From assembly GCF_900142765.1 (NCBI RefSeq), contig NZ_FRCB01000005.1, positions 233,000 through 296,999 of the forward strand: a DNA stretch of 64,000 nucleotides. The letters are read 5' to 3'. A program made the position numbers and the translations under genes. The notes beneath the pieces were generated by a model, which was not told the origin of the DNA, searched no databases, and was given only the letters and a program-made list of their open reading frames with translations. The stretch's first letter is position 1. Each line of letters starts with the position of its first letter. The DNA comes from Roseovarius litoreus. Lineage in GTDB: Bacteria; Pseudomonadota; Alphaproteobacteria; Rhodobacterales; Rhodobacteraceae. Positions 21,221 through 30,435 of this stretch are shown here, one piece after another.

Positions 21221-23545
21221 TCAGAACTCCGTCCGGACAGTCAGGTCGAATGTCTGCTCGATATCGCCCGGCTCTTTTTCAAGCGCCGTGGACCAGTTCA
21301 GCCGCAGCGGACCGAAAGGCGATGCCCAGAACATCGACACACCGACCACATGACGCGGCTTGAAGCCCTTGGAGCGGATCAGGCCCGTGGCATTGCGCGT
21401 ATCCAGACCCCAGATGCTCCCCACGTCATAGAAGGCACCCCCGGAAATCCCGTATTCTTCCGGCAAGCCCAAGGGGAATTCAGCTTCGAACTTGGCCACC
21501 GCGTAGAAGTCGCCACCCAGATGCTCCGTCCCTTCGATCGGCCCCATGCCATTCGGCTCGAAGCCGCGCATCACTTGCGAGCTGAAGCGATCCACCGCAC
21601 GGCTGGTGCCCTTCTGGAAATCGAGCGCCCCACCTTCCAGCGTCGCCCGCAGGGTAACTTCCTCGTTCAGAACCATGGTCTGAGCGATGATGCGGGCATT
21701 GGTCTTGATGAATTCCGTATCCCCGCCAAGCCCGGCGAATTCCTGCCCGAAGGACAACAGCACGCCCGAATTCGGATCAAGCCCGCCCCGGCGCGTGTCA
21801 TAGGTGTATTCATAGCCGATGCCGCTTGACCACAGGCCTTTCTGTGCCACCTCCGACCGCAGTACGCTCGAGAAACCACGGTAATCGGTCATCTCGTCAT
21901 AGCTTGCATCATAGTACAGCGACAGACGACCGTTTTCACTCACCGGGAAGGTCAGGCTGGGCCGGAAAATGCCCGTCGTCGTGTTGAACAGGCTGAAATC
22001 ACTGTCGGATTCGATCAGCGCAAAGTCCAACCCGAACGCCACATCGCGGCCAAGGAAGGCAGGCTCGACAAAGCTGATATTGTAATTGGCGTTGTTTTCC
22101 GCCGCGGCGACCTGAGCGGTCAGCTCCTGACCGCGCCCCATGAAGTTGCGTTCGCTGAAGCCCACGCTGATGCCAAGACCGCTATTGGTCGAATAGCTGC
22201 CGCCGAAGCTGAGCGAGCCTGTCGTGGTTTCCTCGACATTGACATCCACGACCACCTGATCGGGCCGCGAGCCTTCGCGCGCATCCACTTCGACATCCGA
22301 GAAATACCGCAGCGCGCGAATACGCTCTGCCGCTTCGCGGATCTGGCGCGGATTGAACGGATCACCCTCGACCACATCGAACTGACGCCGGATCACCTGA
22401 TCCACCGTTGTCGTGTTGCCCTCGATGTCGATCCGCTCCACAAAGACCCTCGGACCACGCACCAGCGCAAACTCGACGTCCAGCGTCAGGTCCCTGTCAT
22501 TGCGCGAGATTCGCGGCTCCACCCGCAGGAAATCCACACCCTCCTTGATCGCCAGACGCTCCATCCGCGAGATCGCGTTTTCCACGCGGGTGGGCGAATA
22601 GACCATGCCGGGTCTGACCTTGAGCACCGCCTGATAGACATCGGGATCGACTTCCGGCAGATCGCTGATGGTGGTGATCTCACCAAAGGTGAATTGCTGG
22701 CCTTCCTGAATGTTGAACGTCACGAAATAGGCGTCACGCTCCCGCGCCAATTCAGCGTTCGTGCCGGTGACGCGAAAATCCACATAGCCGCGCGACTGGT
22801 AGAAATCCGTCAGCACCTGCCTGTCGAACTCGATCCGGTCCTCGACAAAGGTATCCCGTTCGATCAGCGCGCGCAGCAGACCGGCTTGCTTGCTGTCGAT
22901 CACGCGCCGCAGGCGGCGATCGGAAAACGCCTTGTTGCCGACAAAACTGATGCGCTGCACTTCGATCTTGCCGCCTTCGAAAATCTCGAACACGAGGTCG
23001 ACACGATTATCGCTGCGGCGGATCACCTTGGGCGACACCCGCGCCGACAAGCGCCCGTTCTGCGCATAGGCTTCGGTGAGGGTTGCTGCGTCCCGCTCAG
23101 CCTGTGTCGGGCTGAAGACCTGTCGCACCCGGCTTTGGACAAAGCCCTCGAGATCCTCATCCTTCAGCCTGCGGTTCCCCTCGAAGGCGATGCGGTTGAT
23201 GGTCGGGTATTCGACGACACTGATGAAAAGCCGGTTGCCGCGCGGCTCGATCGTCACGCTTTCGAACAACCCGGACGCAAGGATTTTCTGATAGGCATCG
23301 TTCAATTCGGCTGCGGACACCGTTTGCCCCCGCTCGATCCCCGCATAGCTGAGAATCGTGCCGGCCTCGACCCGCTGGTTGCCTTCGATCTCGACGGTGC
23401 TGAACCGATAGGACTGCGCCGAGGCCATTTCTCCATACGCCAGAACGGCGAATGTCACCATGACAAGGCCAAAGGCCCGGAGGGTCTTAACGAGGCTTGG
23501 CGAAATACCCCCGCTGAAGACGCGGCGCTGGTGCTTTATTTCCAT
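21221..23545 (-). CDS. bamA: outer membrane protein assembly factor BamA
   Basis: Essential core of the machine that inserts beta-barrel proteins into the outer membrane. The 774-residue product has a signal peptide ending MASAQS near 44, then five POTRA repeats (IEGNQRVE..., IAFEGNRRLKDEDL..., ISFVGNKAFSDRRL..., FTFGEITTISD..., IDIEGNTTTVDQV...). A C-terminal barrel from about 420 contains MRGFEPNGMGP (the VRGF lid motif) and ends in Phe, the barrel signal. A promoter is visible upstream, so bamA probably leads the bamA-ompH-fabZ-lpxA-lpxI-lpxB unit. Confidence 0.97.
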   Translation of the reverse strand: MEIKHQRRVFSGGISPSLVKTLRAFGLVMVTFAVLAYGEMASAQSYRFSTVEIEGNQRVEAGTILSYAGIERGQTVSAAELNDAYQKILASGLFESVTIEPRGNRLFISVVEYPTINRIAFEGNRRLKDEDLEGFVQSRVRQVFSPTQAERDAATLTEAYAQNGRLSARVSPKVIRRSDNRVDLVFEIFEGGKIEVQRISFVGNKAFSDRRLRRVIDSKQAGLLRALIERDTFVEDRIEFDRQVLTDFYQSRGYVDFRVTGTNAELARERDAYFVTFNIQEGQQFTFGEITTISDLPEVDPDVYQAVLKVRPGMVYSPTRVENAISRMERLAIKEGVDFLRVEPRISRNDRDLTLDVEFALVRGPRVFVERIDIEGNTTTVDQVIRRQFDVVEGDPFNPRQIREAAERIRALRYFSDVEVDAREGSRPDQVVVDVNVEETTTGSLSFGGSYSTNSGLGISVGFSERNFMGRGQELTAQVAAAENNANYNISFVEPAFLGRDVAFGLDFALIESDSDFSLFNTTTGIFRPSLTFPVSENGRLSLYYDASYDEMTDYRGFSSVLRSEVAQKGLWSSGIGYEYTYDTRRGGLDPNSGVLLSFGQEFAGLGGDTEFIKTNARIIAQTMVLNEEVTLRATLEGGALDFQKGTSRAVDRFSSQVMRGFEPNGMGPIEGTEHLGGDFYAVAKFEAEFPLGLPEEYGISGGAFYDVGSIWGLDTRNATGLIRSKGFKPRHVVGVSMFWASPFGPLRLNWSTALEKEPGDIEQTFDLTVRTEF

Positions 23546-23581
23546 GTCGTAATATCCGGTCCAACATCCCTATCATAGATG

Positions 23582-23610
23582 TCAGTATCCGGTCTGGAAA
23601 GGCTTGTCAA
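23582..23610 (-). promoter_or_regulatory. promoter of the bamA-lpxB operon
   Basis: On the minus strand TTGACA (23605-23610) is followed after 17 bases by TACTGA (23582-23587). The -35 is a perfect consensus. It lies 37 bases before the bamA start and just after a hairpin that closes the upstream unit. Confidence 0.55.
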
Positions 23611-23634
23611 AACTGGGAGAGCAAGATTGCCGGA

Positions 23635-23667
23635 CAAATTTCACGCGCCGCTGTCCAGACGCGGCGC
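23635..23667 (-). terminator. hairpin downstream of the 41-residue protein gene
   Basis: GCGCCGC (23645-23651) pairs with GCGGCGC (23661-23667). On the minus strand it is followed by GTGAAATTTG, a short and imperfect U-tract. It separates the pyrH-to-rseP unit from the bamA promoter. Confidence 0.5.
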
Positions 23668-23672
23668 AACCG

Positions 23673-23798
23673 TCACAGCGAGCCGATGAACCCACCTGCC
23701 AGCAACGCCACCGCGATGGTCGTCAGATACAGAATCCGATCCCAATTCAGATTGAACAGAAGGCTGAGCCCCCGATATCCGCGTTTGATGTGTTGCAT
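23673..23798 (-). CDS. 41-residue single-pass membrane protein between rseP and bamA
   Basis: ATG 23798 to TGA 23673-23675 encodes 41 residues. A basic N-terminus (MQHIKRGYRG) is followed by LLFNLNWDRILYLTTIAVALLAGGFIGSL, whose last 20 residues form one membrane helix with a GxxxG-like end. AGGA stands eight bases before the ATG. It is the only sensible frame in the 399-base gap between bamA and rseP and lies on their strand. The function is unknown. Its position among envelope-assembly genes suggests an inner-membrane accessory role, which is only inference. Confidence 0.55.
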   Translation of the reverse strand: MQHIKRGYRGLSLLFNLNWDRILYLTTIAVALLAGGFIGSL

Positions 23799-23944
23799 GG
23801 TCTTGGTCCTGCCAGGTCTTGTGAGCCATGGATGCAGACCCATTATGGCGGCGGCTGGGACAGGATTTCGGCATTTTCAAGGCGCCGCAGACCGTGCCGC
23901 GACGCCCCTTGTCGTGATCATGACCCTGATGATCGCGCCGAAGA

Positions 23945-25288
23945 TCAGCAGAAGATATCGTTATAAAGCGCAAAGGCCATCAGGCTCAGGATGAGCGTCA
24001 GGCCCAAGGTCATCAGGATGCGCAGCGCCCGGTCACTCGGCGGTTTGCCCGACACGGCCTCATAGGCGTAAAACGCCAGATGCCCGCCATCCAGAACCGG
24101 GATCGGAAACAGGTTCAGCAATCCGACCGCGGTGGACAACACGGCGATGAACCAGATGAAGCTCTGCGCGCCCTGACTGGCCATCGCGCCCGACACTTCG
24201 GCAATCCCGATAGGCCCCGACATGTTGCAACTGCTGATCGCCCCGGTGATCATGTGATACAGGCCGGACATCGAGCCCTCGATGATGTCCCAGACCTGCA
24301 CCGCACCGCGCTGCACCGCCTCGACGGGGCCAAGCCGTTCGGTCGCGGGATCAAAGGCCAACGCCCCCGCGATCCCGATGCGCCATTGCGTCTCGAACCC
24401 GCCATCGGGTTGCGGCTCGTCCACGCGCCGCGGCTCGAGCGTGAAATCGAGCGTCGCGCCGTCCCGCCAGACCTGAAGCGCCAAGGGCCGCCCGTTCGAG
24501 GTCTCGACCACCTCCTTGAGTTCGGAAAACGCATGAATCGGCGTGCCGTCCACGGCGATGATCACATCGCCCGGACGCATGTTGATCTCGAAGGCGGCGG
24601 ATTGCGGGGCAAGCTGCGCCACGAGGGGCGGCAGCGGATAGGGGCCTTGAACGGTCACCTCCTGACCATCGCGCAGCACCACGTAATCCAGCAGCGGCTC
24701 GGTCGGCAACTGATCCATGAACGGATCGAACACATCCGGGTTGCCGAAATCGGGCACATCGATTCCCGCCACGTTGAGCAGCGCATCTCCCGGCTGCAGG
24801 GTGATGCCCTCGACCGGCAGCGGCTTCAACTCTCCCACCGCCAAAGGCTCGGCCACCTTGCCTTGGGTCATCATGATCGTGGCGAAGACCAGAATGGACA
24901 GCACGAAATTGAACACCGGCCCCGCGGCCACCGTCGCCGTGCGCGCCCATAATGGCGCGCCATGCATGGTCTGCCGCAGCTCTTCCGGACTCATCTGCCT
25001 CACCGCGCCCTCGGCCGTGGCGCTCGCGGCATCCGCATCGCCCCGAAACTTCACGAAGCCCCCGAACGGCAGCAGCGCCAACTGCCAGCGCGTGCCGTGC
25101 TTGTCCACCCGCGACCAGATGACCGGCCCGAACCCGATCGAGAACACATCCGCCTTGATGCCCGACCAGCGACCGACGATGTAATGGCCGTATTCATGCA
25201 CCGCGACGATCGCCGACAAGGCGACCACGAAAGCCAGAATTGTCATGAAGAGGCCGCCGAATTGCGGCAAAAACGCTACGCTGTCCAA
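23945..25288 (-). CDS. rseP: RIP metalloprotease RseP (site-2 protease)
   Basis: Intramembrane zinc protease that cleaves anti-sigma factors and remnant signal peptides. The 447-residue protein has HEYGH at 31-35 (His31, Glu32 and His35), periplasmic PDZ-type domains (GDALLNVAGIDV and GDVIIAVDGTPIH), and the second metal motif NLFPIPVLDGGHL near residue 393. The start is TTG at 25288, supported by AGGA eight bases upstream; the in-frame ATG at 25246 would cut the first helix and has no ribosome site. dxr ends 10 bases upstream. Confidence 0.95.
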   Translation of the reverse strand: MDSVAFLPQFGGLFMTILAFVVALSAIVAVHEYGHYIVGRWSGIKADVFSIGFGPVIWSRVDKHGTRWQLALLPFGGFVKFRGDADAASATAEGAVRQMSPEELRQTMHGAPLWARTATVAAGPVFNFVLSILVFATIMMTQGKVAEPLAVGELKPLPVEGITLQPGDALLNVAGIDVPDFGNPDVFDPFMDQLPTEPLLDYVVLRDGQEVTVQGPYPLPPLVAQLAPQSAAFEINMRPGDVIIAVDGTPIHAFSELKEVVETSNGRPLALQVWRDGATLDFTLEPRRVDEPQPDGGFETQWRIGIAGALAFDPATERLGPVEAVQRGAVQVWDIIEGSMSGLYHMITGAISSCNMSGPIGIAEVSGAMASQGAQSFIWFIAVLSTAVGLLNLFPIPVLDGGHLAFYAYEAVSGKPPSDRALRILMTLGLTLILSLMAFALYNDIFC

Positions 25289-25298
25289 GATCGCTGTC

Positions 25299-26471
25299 CT
25301 ATCTGCTCTGCTTTTGCGCCACCTCGTCGGCGCATACCCGTGAGAGGTGGTCCAGATGCATCACGGTATCAAGGGTGATCTCGGCATCAATAAGGCCTTT
25401 ATCCGCCGACAGACGGGTCAGAACCTCTTCCACGATGGCGCTCATCGCCAGAAATCCGATGCGGCCCGCGATGAAATGATCCAGCGCGCGTTCCTTGGCG
25501 CCGTTGAACACCGCCCCGCTCAACCCGCGCGCCCGCATCACCTCGCGCGCCAGTCGCAAGGCGGGATAGCGCGCCGTGTCGGGCGCGCGAAACGTCAACT
25601 GTCCCGTTGCGGCCAGATCCAGCACCTCGACCGGCAGCTCGCGCCGCTCGGGCCAGTTCAGCGCATAGCCGATGGCATGGCGCATATCTGGCGGGCCGAC
25701 ATGGGCCATGAGCCCGCCATCGCAAAAGCCGACAAGCGCGTGGACAAGGGATTCGGGATGCACCAGCACCTCGATCTTGTCCGGGTCCAGTGCGAAGAAT
25801 TCCCGCGCCTCGATCATCTCGAGCGCCTTGTTGAACATCGACGCCGAGTCGATCGTGATCCGCTGCCCCATATCCCAGTTGGGATGGGTCGACGCCTCTT
25901 CGATCGTGGCCCCCGCCAGCCGTTCCATCGGCCAGTCGCGGAACGCGCCGCCGCTCGCGGTGATGATGACACGGCGCACGGCCTCCATATCCTCGCCCAC
26001 AAGCGCCTGAAAAATCGCCGAATGCTCGCTGTCCACCGGCAGGATGCGCGCGCCCTTCCGGGCCGCTGTCGCCATCAGAAGCGGGCCCGCCGCCACCAGC
26101 GATTCCTTGTTGGCCAGCGCCAGTGTCGCGCCCTGCTCAAGCGCTGTCAGCCCCGGAGGCAGCCCCGCCGCCCCCACGATCGCCGACATCACCCAATCCG
26201 CAGGCCGGGCCGCCGCCTCGATCAGCGCCTGTGCGCCCGATGCGGCCTCGATCCCCGATCCCGCGAGCGCCGCGCGCAGATCGTCCAGCAAGTCGTCATG
26301 CGCCGTGACCGCAAGGCTTGCTCGGAACTCCCTCGCATCGGCCGCCAACTGCGCGATATTGCGCCCGCCGGTCAGCGCCACCACCTCGAACTCCTGCGGC
26401 GCACGACGGATCAGGTCCAGCGTGTTCTGCCCGATGGACCCTGTGGCCCCAAGGATCGTCACCCGCTTCAT
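25299..26471 (-). CDS. dxr: 1-deoxy-D-xylulose 5-phosphate reductoisomerase
   Basis: Committed step of the MEP isoprenoid pathway, making MEP from DXP with NADPH. The 390-residue enzyme has the NADPH loop GATGSIG at 8-14, ALANKESLVAAG, the metal-binding PVDSEHSAIFQ and the STHPNWDMG segment. The frame opens at 26501, but the ATG at 26471 overlaps the cdsA stop as ATGA and gives the normal N-terminus MKRVTILGATGS. Together with uppS it supplies undecaprenyl carrier for the cell wall. Confidence 0.96.
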   Translation of the reverse strand: MKRVTILGATGSIGQNTLDLIRRAPQEFEVVALTGGRNIAQLAADAREFRASLAVTAHDDLLDDLRAALAGSGIEAASGAQALIEAAARPADWVMSAIVGAAGLPPGLTALEQGATLALANKESLVAAGPLLMATAARKGARILPVDSEHSAIFQALVGEDMEAVRRVIITASGGAFRDWPMERLAGATIEEASTHPNWDMGQRITIDSASMFNKALEMIEAREFFALDPDKIEVLVHPESLVHALVGFCDGGLMAHVGPPDMRHAIGYALNWPERRELPVEVLDLAATGQLTFRAPDTARYPALRLAREVMRARGLSGAVFNGAKERALDHFIAGRIGFLAMSAIVEEVLTRLSADKGLIDAEITLDTVMHLDHLSRVCADEVAQKQSR

Positions 26472-27247
26472 GTCAGCCCCGGCATCACGCCGGCCATCCA
26501 CAAGATCATCACCATCATCGCAGCGCCAAGCATCGCATCGAACCTGTCAAGCACACCCCCATGCCCCGGAATGAGGTGAGAGCTGTCCTTCACCCCGGTC
26601 CGCCGCTTCACTGCACTTTCCGCGATGTCGCCCATCTGCCCGGCGAAGCCCACCAGCATCGAGATCACGACAAGCCCCGCCCCGGCCCCGAGCGGCTCGG
26701 AAAAGATCAAGCCGACGATCCCCGCCCCGGCCCAACCCGCAAGCGTGCCGGACCAGGTTTTCTTGGGGCTGAAACGCGGCCAGAATTTCGGCCCGCCCAG
26801 GATGCGGCCCGCGAAATAGCCCGCCACATCCGACACCACCACCACCAGCACCAGCCACGCGATCCAGCCAAGGCCAGCCGCATCCAGCAAAACGCCGAAA
26901 CCATAACAGCCCAGCAGAACCCACAGCACGAACACGGCATAAACCCCGCCCTCGCGCCCCGCCTGCGTGGCCCCCACCAGCGCCGCCGCCGCCAGCGCCG
27001 GCAGCACGACCATCCCCGGCAGCAGCAACGCAAGCGCCAGCGCCACGGCCGACAAAAGCCCGAGCGCGACAGGCCCCTTGGCGACGAGCATGCGCGCGGC
27101 CTCCCACGTCATTAGACCGGCCAGCGCACAGATCATGCCCTTGAAGATCCAGCCCCCCGACCACAGCGCCACCGCACCCGCCACAGCCATCGCCAGCCCC
27201 GACAAAAGCCGCGGCGCAAGGTCGGACCAGCGGGCCGATGAACTCAT
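26468..27247 (-). CDS. cdsA: phosphatidate cytidylyltransferase
   Basis: Makes CDP-diacylglycerol from CTP and phosphatidic acid at the inner membrane. The 259-residue protein has about seven hydrophobic spans. The family signature appears as SDVAGYFAGRILGGPKFWPR, then SPKKTWSGTLAG and GDIAESAVKRRTGVKDSSHLIPGHGG, with the Asp residues that bind metal. It overlaps uppS (upstream) and dxr (downstream) by 4 bases each. Confidence 0.95.
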   Translation of the reverse strand: MSSSARWSDLAPRLLSGLAMAVAGAVALWSGGWIFKGMICALAGLMTWEAARMLVAKGPVALGLLSAVALALALLLPGMVVLPALAAAALVGATQAGREGGVYAVFVLWVLLGCYGFGVLLDAAGLGWIAWLVLVVVVSDVAGYFAGRILGGPKFWPRFSPKKTWSGTLAGWAGAGIVGLIFSEPLGAGAGLVVISMLVGFAGQMGDIAESAVKRRTGVKDSSHLIPGHGGVLDRFDAMLGAAMMVMILWMAGVMPGLT

Positions 27248-27969
27248 CCGATGACGGCGCCGAAACGCCGCTCGCGCGCGCCATAGCTCCGGAGCACGTC
27301 GGTAAAGATGTCCTTGGTGAAATCCGGCCAGAGCGTATCGACGAATTCATATTCCGAATAGGCCGATTGCCACAGCAGGAAGTTTGAGATCCGCGCCTCG
27401 CCGCTGGTGCGGATGACCAGATCGGGATCCGGCAGAACGCAGGTATCCAGGTACTTGGGCAGGGTTTCCTCATCCACGGCATCCGGGTCCAACCGGCCAA
27501 GCGCCACATCCTGGGCCAGCCGCTTGGTGGCCCGTGCCACCTCGTCGCGCCCGCCGTAATTCAGCGCGATGGTCAGGTTGAGACGGGTGCAATGGCTTGT
27601 CATCGTCTCGGCCTCATCCATCAGGTCCTGCAAGGACCGATCCAGCCGCCGACGATCCCCGATGAACCGCACCCGCACGTTTTCCTTCACGAATTCCTGC
27701 ATTTCCTTGATGATATACCGCCGGAACAGCGCCATCAGCCCGGAAACCTCGGTCTGGGTGCGCTTCCAGTTCTCGGTAGAAAAGGCAAAGATCGTCAGGT
27801 AATCCACGCCCAGTTCCGGGCAGGCGCTGACGATGTCGCGCACGCGCCGGGCGCCTGCGTGATGCCCGAAAAGGCGCGGCCTCCCGCGCGCCTGCGCCCA
27901 TCTGCCATTGCCATCCATGATGATCGCCACATGGCGCGGTCCACCGGTCGGGGGGCTGTTCCTCGCCAT
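27244..27969 (-). CDS. uppS: isoprenyl transferase (undecaprenyl diphosphate synthase)
   Basis: Cis-prenyltransferase that builds the C55 carrier lipid. The 241-residue enzyme has the catalytic Asp19 in HVAIIMDGNGRWA, then GHHAGARRVRDIV, LTIFAFSTENWKR and the C-terminal RTSGEARISNFLLWQSAYSE. Three Met codons are possible; the one at 27969 has AAGGA seven bases before it. It follows frr by 17 bases. Confidence 0.96.
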   Translation of the reverse strand: MARNSPPTGGPRHVAIIMDGNGRWAQARGRPRLFGHHAGARRVRDIVSACPELGVDYLTIFAFSTENWKRTQTEVSGLMALFRRYIIKEMQEFVKENVRVRFIGDRRRLDRSLQDLMDEAETMTSHCTRLNLTIALNYGGRDEVARATKRLAQDVALGRLDPDAVDEETLPKYLDTCVLPDPDLVIRTSGEARISNFLLWQSAYSEYEFVDTLWPDFTKDIFTDVLRSYGARERRFGAVIG

Positions 27970-27986
27970 GTCGCAATCCTTCATCG

Positions 27987-28550
27987 TCACACCTGCATGA
28001 TCTCGGCTTGCTTGGTCTCAAGCGCCTCGTCGACCTGGGCGATAAACTTGTTGGTCAGGTCCTGCACCTCGGTTTCCCAGAACTTCTGGTCATCCTCGGA
28101 CATGCCATCGGCCTTGGCCTTCTTGATCTGGTCCATGCCGTCGCGGCGCACGTTGCGCACGGCGACGCGGGCATGCTCGGCATATTGGGCCGCGACCTTT
28201 GTCAGCTCCTTGCGGCGCTCCTCGTTCAATTCGGGGATCGGCAGCATGATGATCGTTCCGTTGAGCTGTGGGTTGATCCCCAGCCCGCTTTCGCGGATCG
28301 CCTTTTCCACCTTCCCGACCAGCGCCTTGTCCCAGACATTGATCGTCACCATACGCGACTCGGGCACATTGACCGTGCCGACCTGATTGACCGGGGTGCG
28401 TTGCCCATAGGCATCGACCATCACCGGCTCTAGGATCGACGCCGACGCGCGCCCCGTGCGCAACGAGGCGAATTCCGTCTTCAACGCCCCCATGGCGCCC
28501 TCCATGCGCCGTTGCAGATCATCCGTGTCCAGTTCGAACTCTTCCGCCAT
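27987..28550 (-). CDS. frr: ribosome recycling factor
   Basis: Splits post-termination ribosomes together with EF-G. The 187-residue protein is the normal size and contains [58 protein letters not shown] and the [11 protein letters not shown] helix, all RRF signatures. It lies 51 bases after pyrH. Confidence 0.97.
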   Translation of the reverse strand: MAEEFELDTDDLQRRMEGAMGALKTEFASLRTGRASASILEPVMVDAYGQRTPVNQVGTVNVPESRMVTINVWDKALVGKVEKAIRESGLGINPQLNGTIIMLPIPELNEERRKELTKVAAQYAEHARVAVRNVRRDGMDQIKKAKADGMSEDDQKFWETEVQDLTNKFIAQVDEALETKQAEIMQV

Positions 28551-28601
28551 GTTCCTCGGTTCCTTCTTGCGGCATTCGCCTCTTTGTTGGTCTCTTTTGC
28601 C

Positions 28602-29333
28602 TCAGCCATGCACAGTTGTATAGGTGCCGTGGCCCGCAAGGATGCCCTTGAAGCCGCCCGGCTCGTCCAGACTGAAGACGATGATCGGCAGGTTGTTGTC
28701 GCGCGCAAGCGCAATCGCGCTGGCGTCCATCACCTGCAGATGCTGGGCCAGCACATCGTCATAGCTGATCCTGTCATAGCGCTTGGCATCAGGGTTGGTC
28801 ATCGGATCCTTGTCGTAAACGCCATCCACCTTGGTGCCCTTGAAAATCGCCTCGCAAGCCATCTCGTTGGCGCGCAGCGTGGCCGCGGTGTCGGTCGTGA
28901 AATAAGGATTGCCCGTGCCCGCCGCAAAGATGCAGACGCGCTTTTTCTCAAGATGGCGGACAGCACGCCGCCGGATATACGGCTCGGCCACCTCGTCCAT
29001 CCGAATGGCCGAGATCACCCGGCAATAAACCCCCATCTTCTCGAGCGAGCTTTGCATCGCCAGCGCGTTCATCACCGTGGCCAGCATCCCCATGTAATCC
29101 GCGGTGGTGCGCTCCATCCCCTGCGCCGAGCCTTGCAGCCCGCGAAAGATGTTGCCGCCGCCGATCACCATGCAGATCTCGACGCCCAGATCGTGCACCG
29201 ACTTGACCTCGCGGGCGATCCTCTCGACCGTCGGAGGATGCAGCCCATAGCCCTGATCGCCCATCAGCGCCTCGCCGGATATTTTCAGAAGAACGCGCTG
29301 GAATCTGGTTTCGGGCGGGGCAGTGTCTGACAT
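28602..29333 (-). CDS. pyrH: UMP kinase
   Basis: Phosphorylates UMP to UDP. The 243-residue amino-acid-kinase-fold protein has [53 protein letters not shown] and DGVYDKDP. The open frame continues far upstream, but the ATG at 29333 with GGAGA seven bases before it gives the usual N-terminus. It leads the pyrH-frr-uppS-cdsA-dxr-rseP unit. The usual rpsB-tsf partners are not here; miaA diverges instead. Confidence 0.96.
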   Translation of the reverse strand: MSDTAPPETRFQRVLLKISGEALMGDQGYGLHPPTVERIAREVKSVHDLGVEICMVIGGGNIFRGLQGSAQGMERTTADYMGMLATVMNALAMQSSLEKMGVYCRVISAIRMDEVAEPYIRRRAVRHLEKKRVCIFAAGTGNPYFTTDTAATLRANEMACEAIFKGTKVDGVYDKDPMTNPDAKRYDRISYDDVLAQHLQVMDASAIALARDNNLPIIVFSLDEPGGFKGILAGHGTYTTVHG

Positions 29334-29474
29334 GGGCGGATCTCCGTGCGGCCTTCTGATTGTGCGCAAAATGTCGGAAAACCCGCCGGTGTTCAATGAC
29401 CGAAACCCGTTCCCGGCAGGATAAACGCCGATGGCTCTCGAAATGGGCGCCGATTTCGCATATCTGACGCCCCG

Positions 29475-30356
29475 ATGACGCAGCTGCCCCACATATCGCC
29501 CGATCGCCCCGTGCTGATCGCCGGTCCAACCGCCAGCGGCAAGTCGGCGCTGGCCCTGCGCATCGCCCGCGATCAGGGCGGCGTGATCGTCAATGCCGAC
29601 GCCATCCAGGTCTATGACAACTGGCGCGTGCTCACCGCGCGCCCCTCGCCCGAGGACGAGGCCGCAGCCCCCCACCGGCTCTATGGCCATGTGCCGCGGG
29701 ACCGGGACTATTCCGTGGGCCACTGGCTGCGCGATCTGGCGCCGCTTCTGCGCGATGGCCCCCGCCCGATCATCATCGGCGGCACCGGGCTCTATTTCAC
29801 GGCCCTCACCGAAGGTCTGGCGCAGATCCCTCCGACCCCGCCCGCGATCCGCGCGCTGGCCAATGACCTTATGGCCCGCGAGGGCTGCGCCGCCCTTCTG
29901 GCCGATCTCGACCCCGCCACCCGCGACCGGATCGACACCCGCAACCCGATGCGGGTCCAACGCGCCTGGGAGGTGCAACGCGCCACCGGTCGCGGCCTTG
30001 CCGACTGGCAGGACGACACGCCACCGCCGCTCCTGCCCCTCGATCACTGCACCGCCCTCCTGGTCGAGGCGGACAAGGACTGGCTCACGCCCCGGATCGA
30101 ACGGCGCTTCGACGCCATGCTGCGCGCCGGCGCTCTGGACGAGGCGCGCGCCAATCTTGCGGGCTGGCAACCCGATCTGCCCTCGTCGCGCGCAATCGGC
30201 GCGCCCGAACTGATCGCCCATCTGCGCGGAGACACCAGCCTAGACGCCGCCCGCGAGGCCGCAACCATCGCAACCCGCCAATTCGCCAAGCGACAACGCA
30301 CATGGTTTCGTGCCCGGATGTCCGGCTGGCACAGGATTGCCGCGCCAGACTTGTGA
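29475..30356 (+). CDS. miaA: tRNA dimethylallyltransferase MiaA
   Basis: Adds the isopentenyl group to A37 of tRNAs reading U-starting codons. The 293-residue protein has the P-loop [10 protein letters not shown] (17-26), [18 protein letters not shown] (where Asp and Ser contact tRNA), the GGTGLYF segment and the zinc-less core typical of bacterial MiaA. The C-terminus ends with [13 protein letters not shown]. It diverges from pyrH across 141 bases. Confidence 0.95.
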   Translation: MTQLPHISPDRPVLIAGPTASGKSALALRIARDQGGVIVNADAIQVYDNWRVLTARPSPEDEAAAPHRLYGHVPRDRDYSVGHWLRDLAPLLRDGPRPIIIGGTGLYFTALTEGLAQIPPTPPAIRALANDLMAREGCAALLADLDPATRDRIDTRNPMRVQRAWEVQRATGRGLADWQDDTPPPLLPLDHCTALLVEADKDWLTPRIERRFDAMLRAGALDEARANLAGWQPDLPSSRAIGAPELIAHLRGDTSLDAAREAATIATRQFAKRQRTWFRARMSGWHRIAAPDL

Positions 30357-30373
30357 ATTATCAACAATTTTTA

Positions 30374-30418
30374 TTAACAAGGTCAGGATAATGGGCATAT
30401 AGTGACGAAATTTCGTCA
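30374..30418 (+). promoter_or_regulatory. promoter with a palindromic operator upstream of the AraC-family gene
   Basis: TTAACA (30374-30379), an 18-base spacer and TATAGT (30398-30403) form a likely promoter. It is followed at once by the perfect 16-base palindrome TGACGAAATTTCGTCA (30403-30418), which would cover the transcription start. A dimeric repressor site is the simplest reading; the binding protein is unknown. Confidence 0.55.
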
Positions 30419-30435
30419 ATCGGGGCTGTCCGGCC

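Noticed and set aside
29334..30221. Long N-terminal extension of the pyrH frame through miaA
   Set aside because: The extension is antisense to miaA. The ATG at 29333 with a ribosome site gives the normal UMP kinase length.
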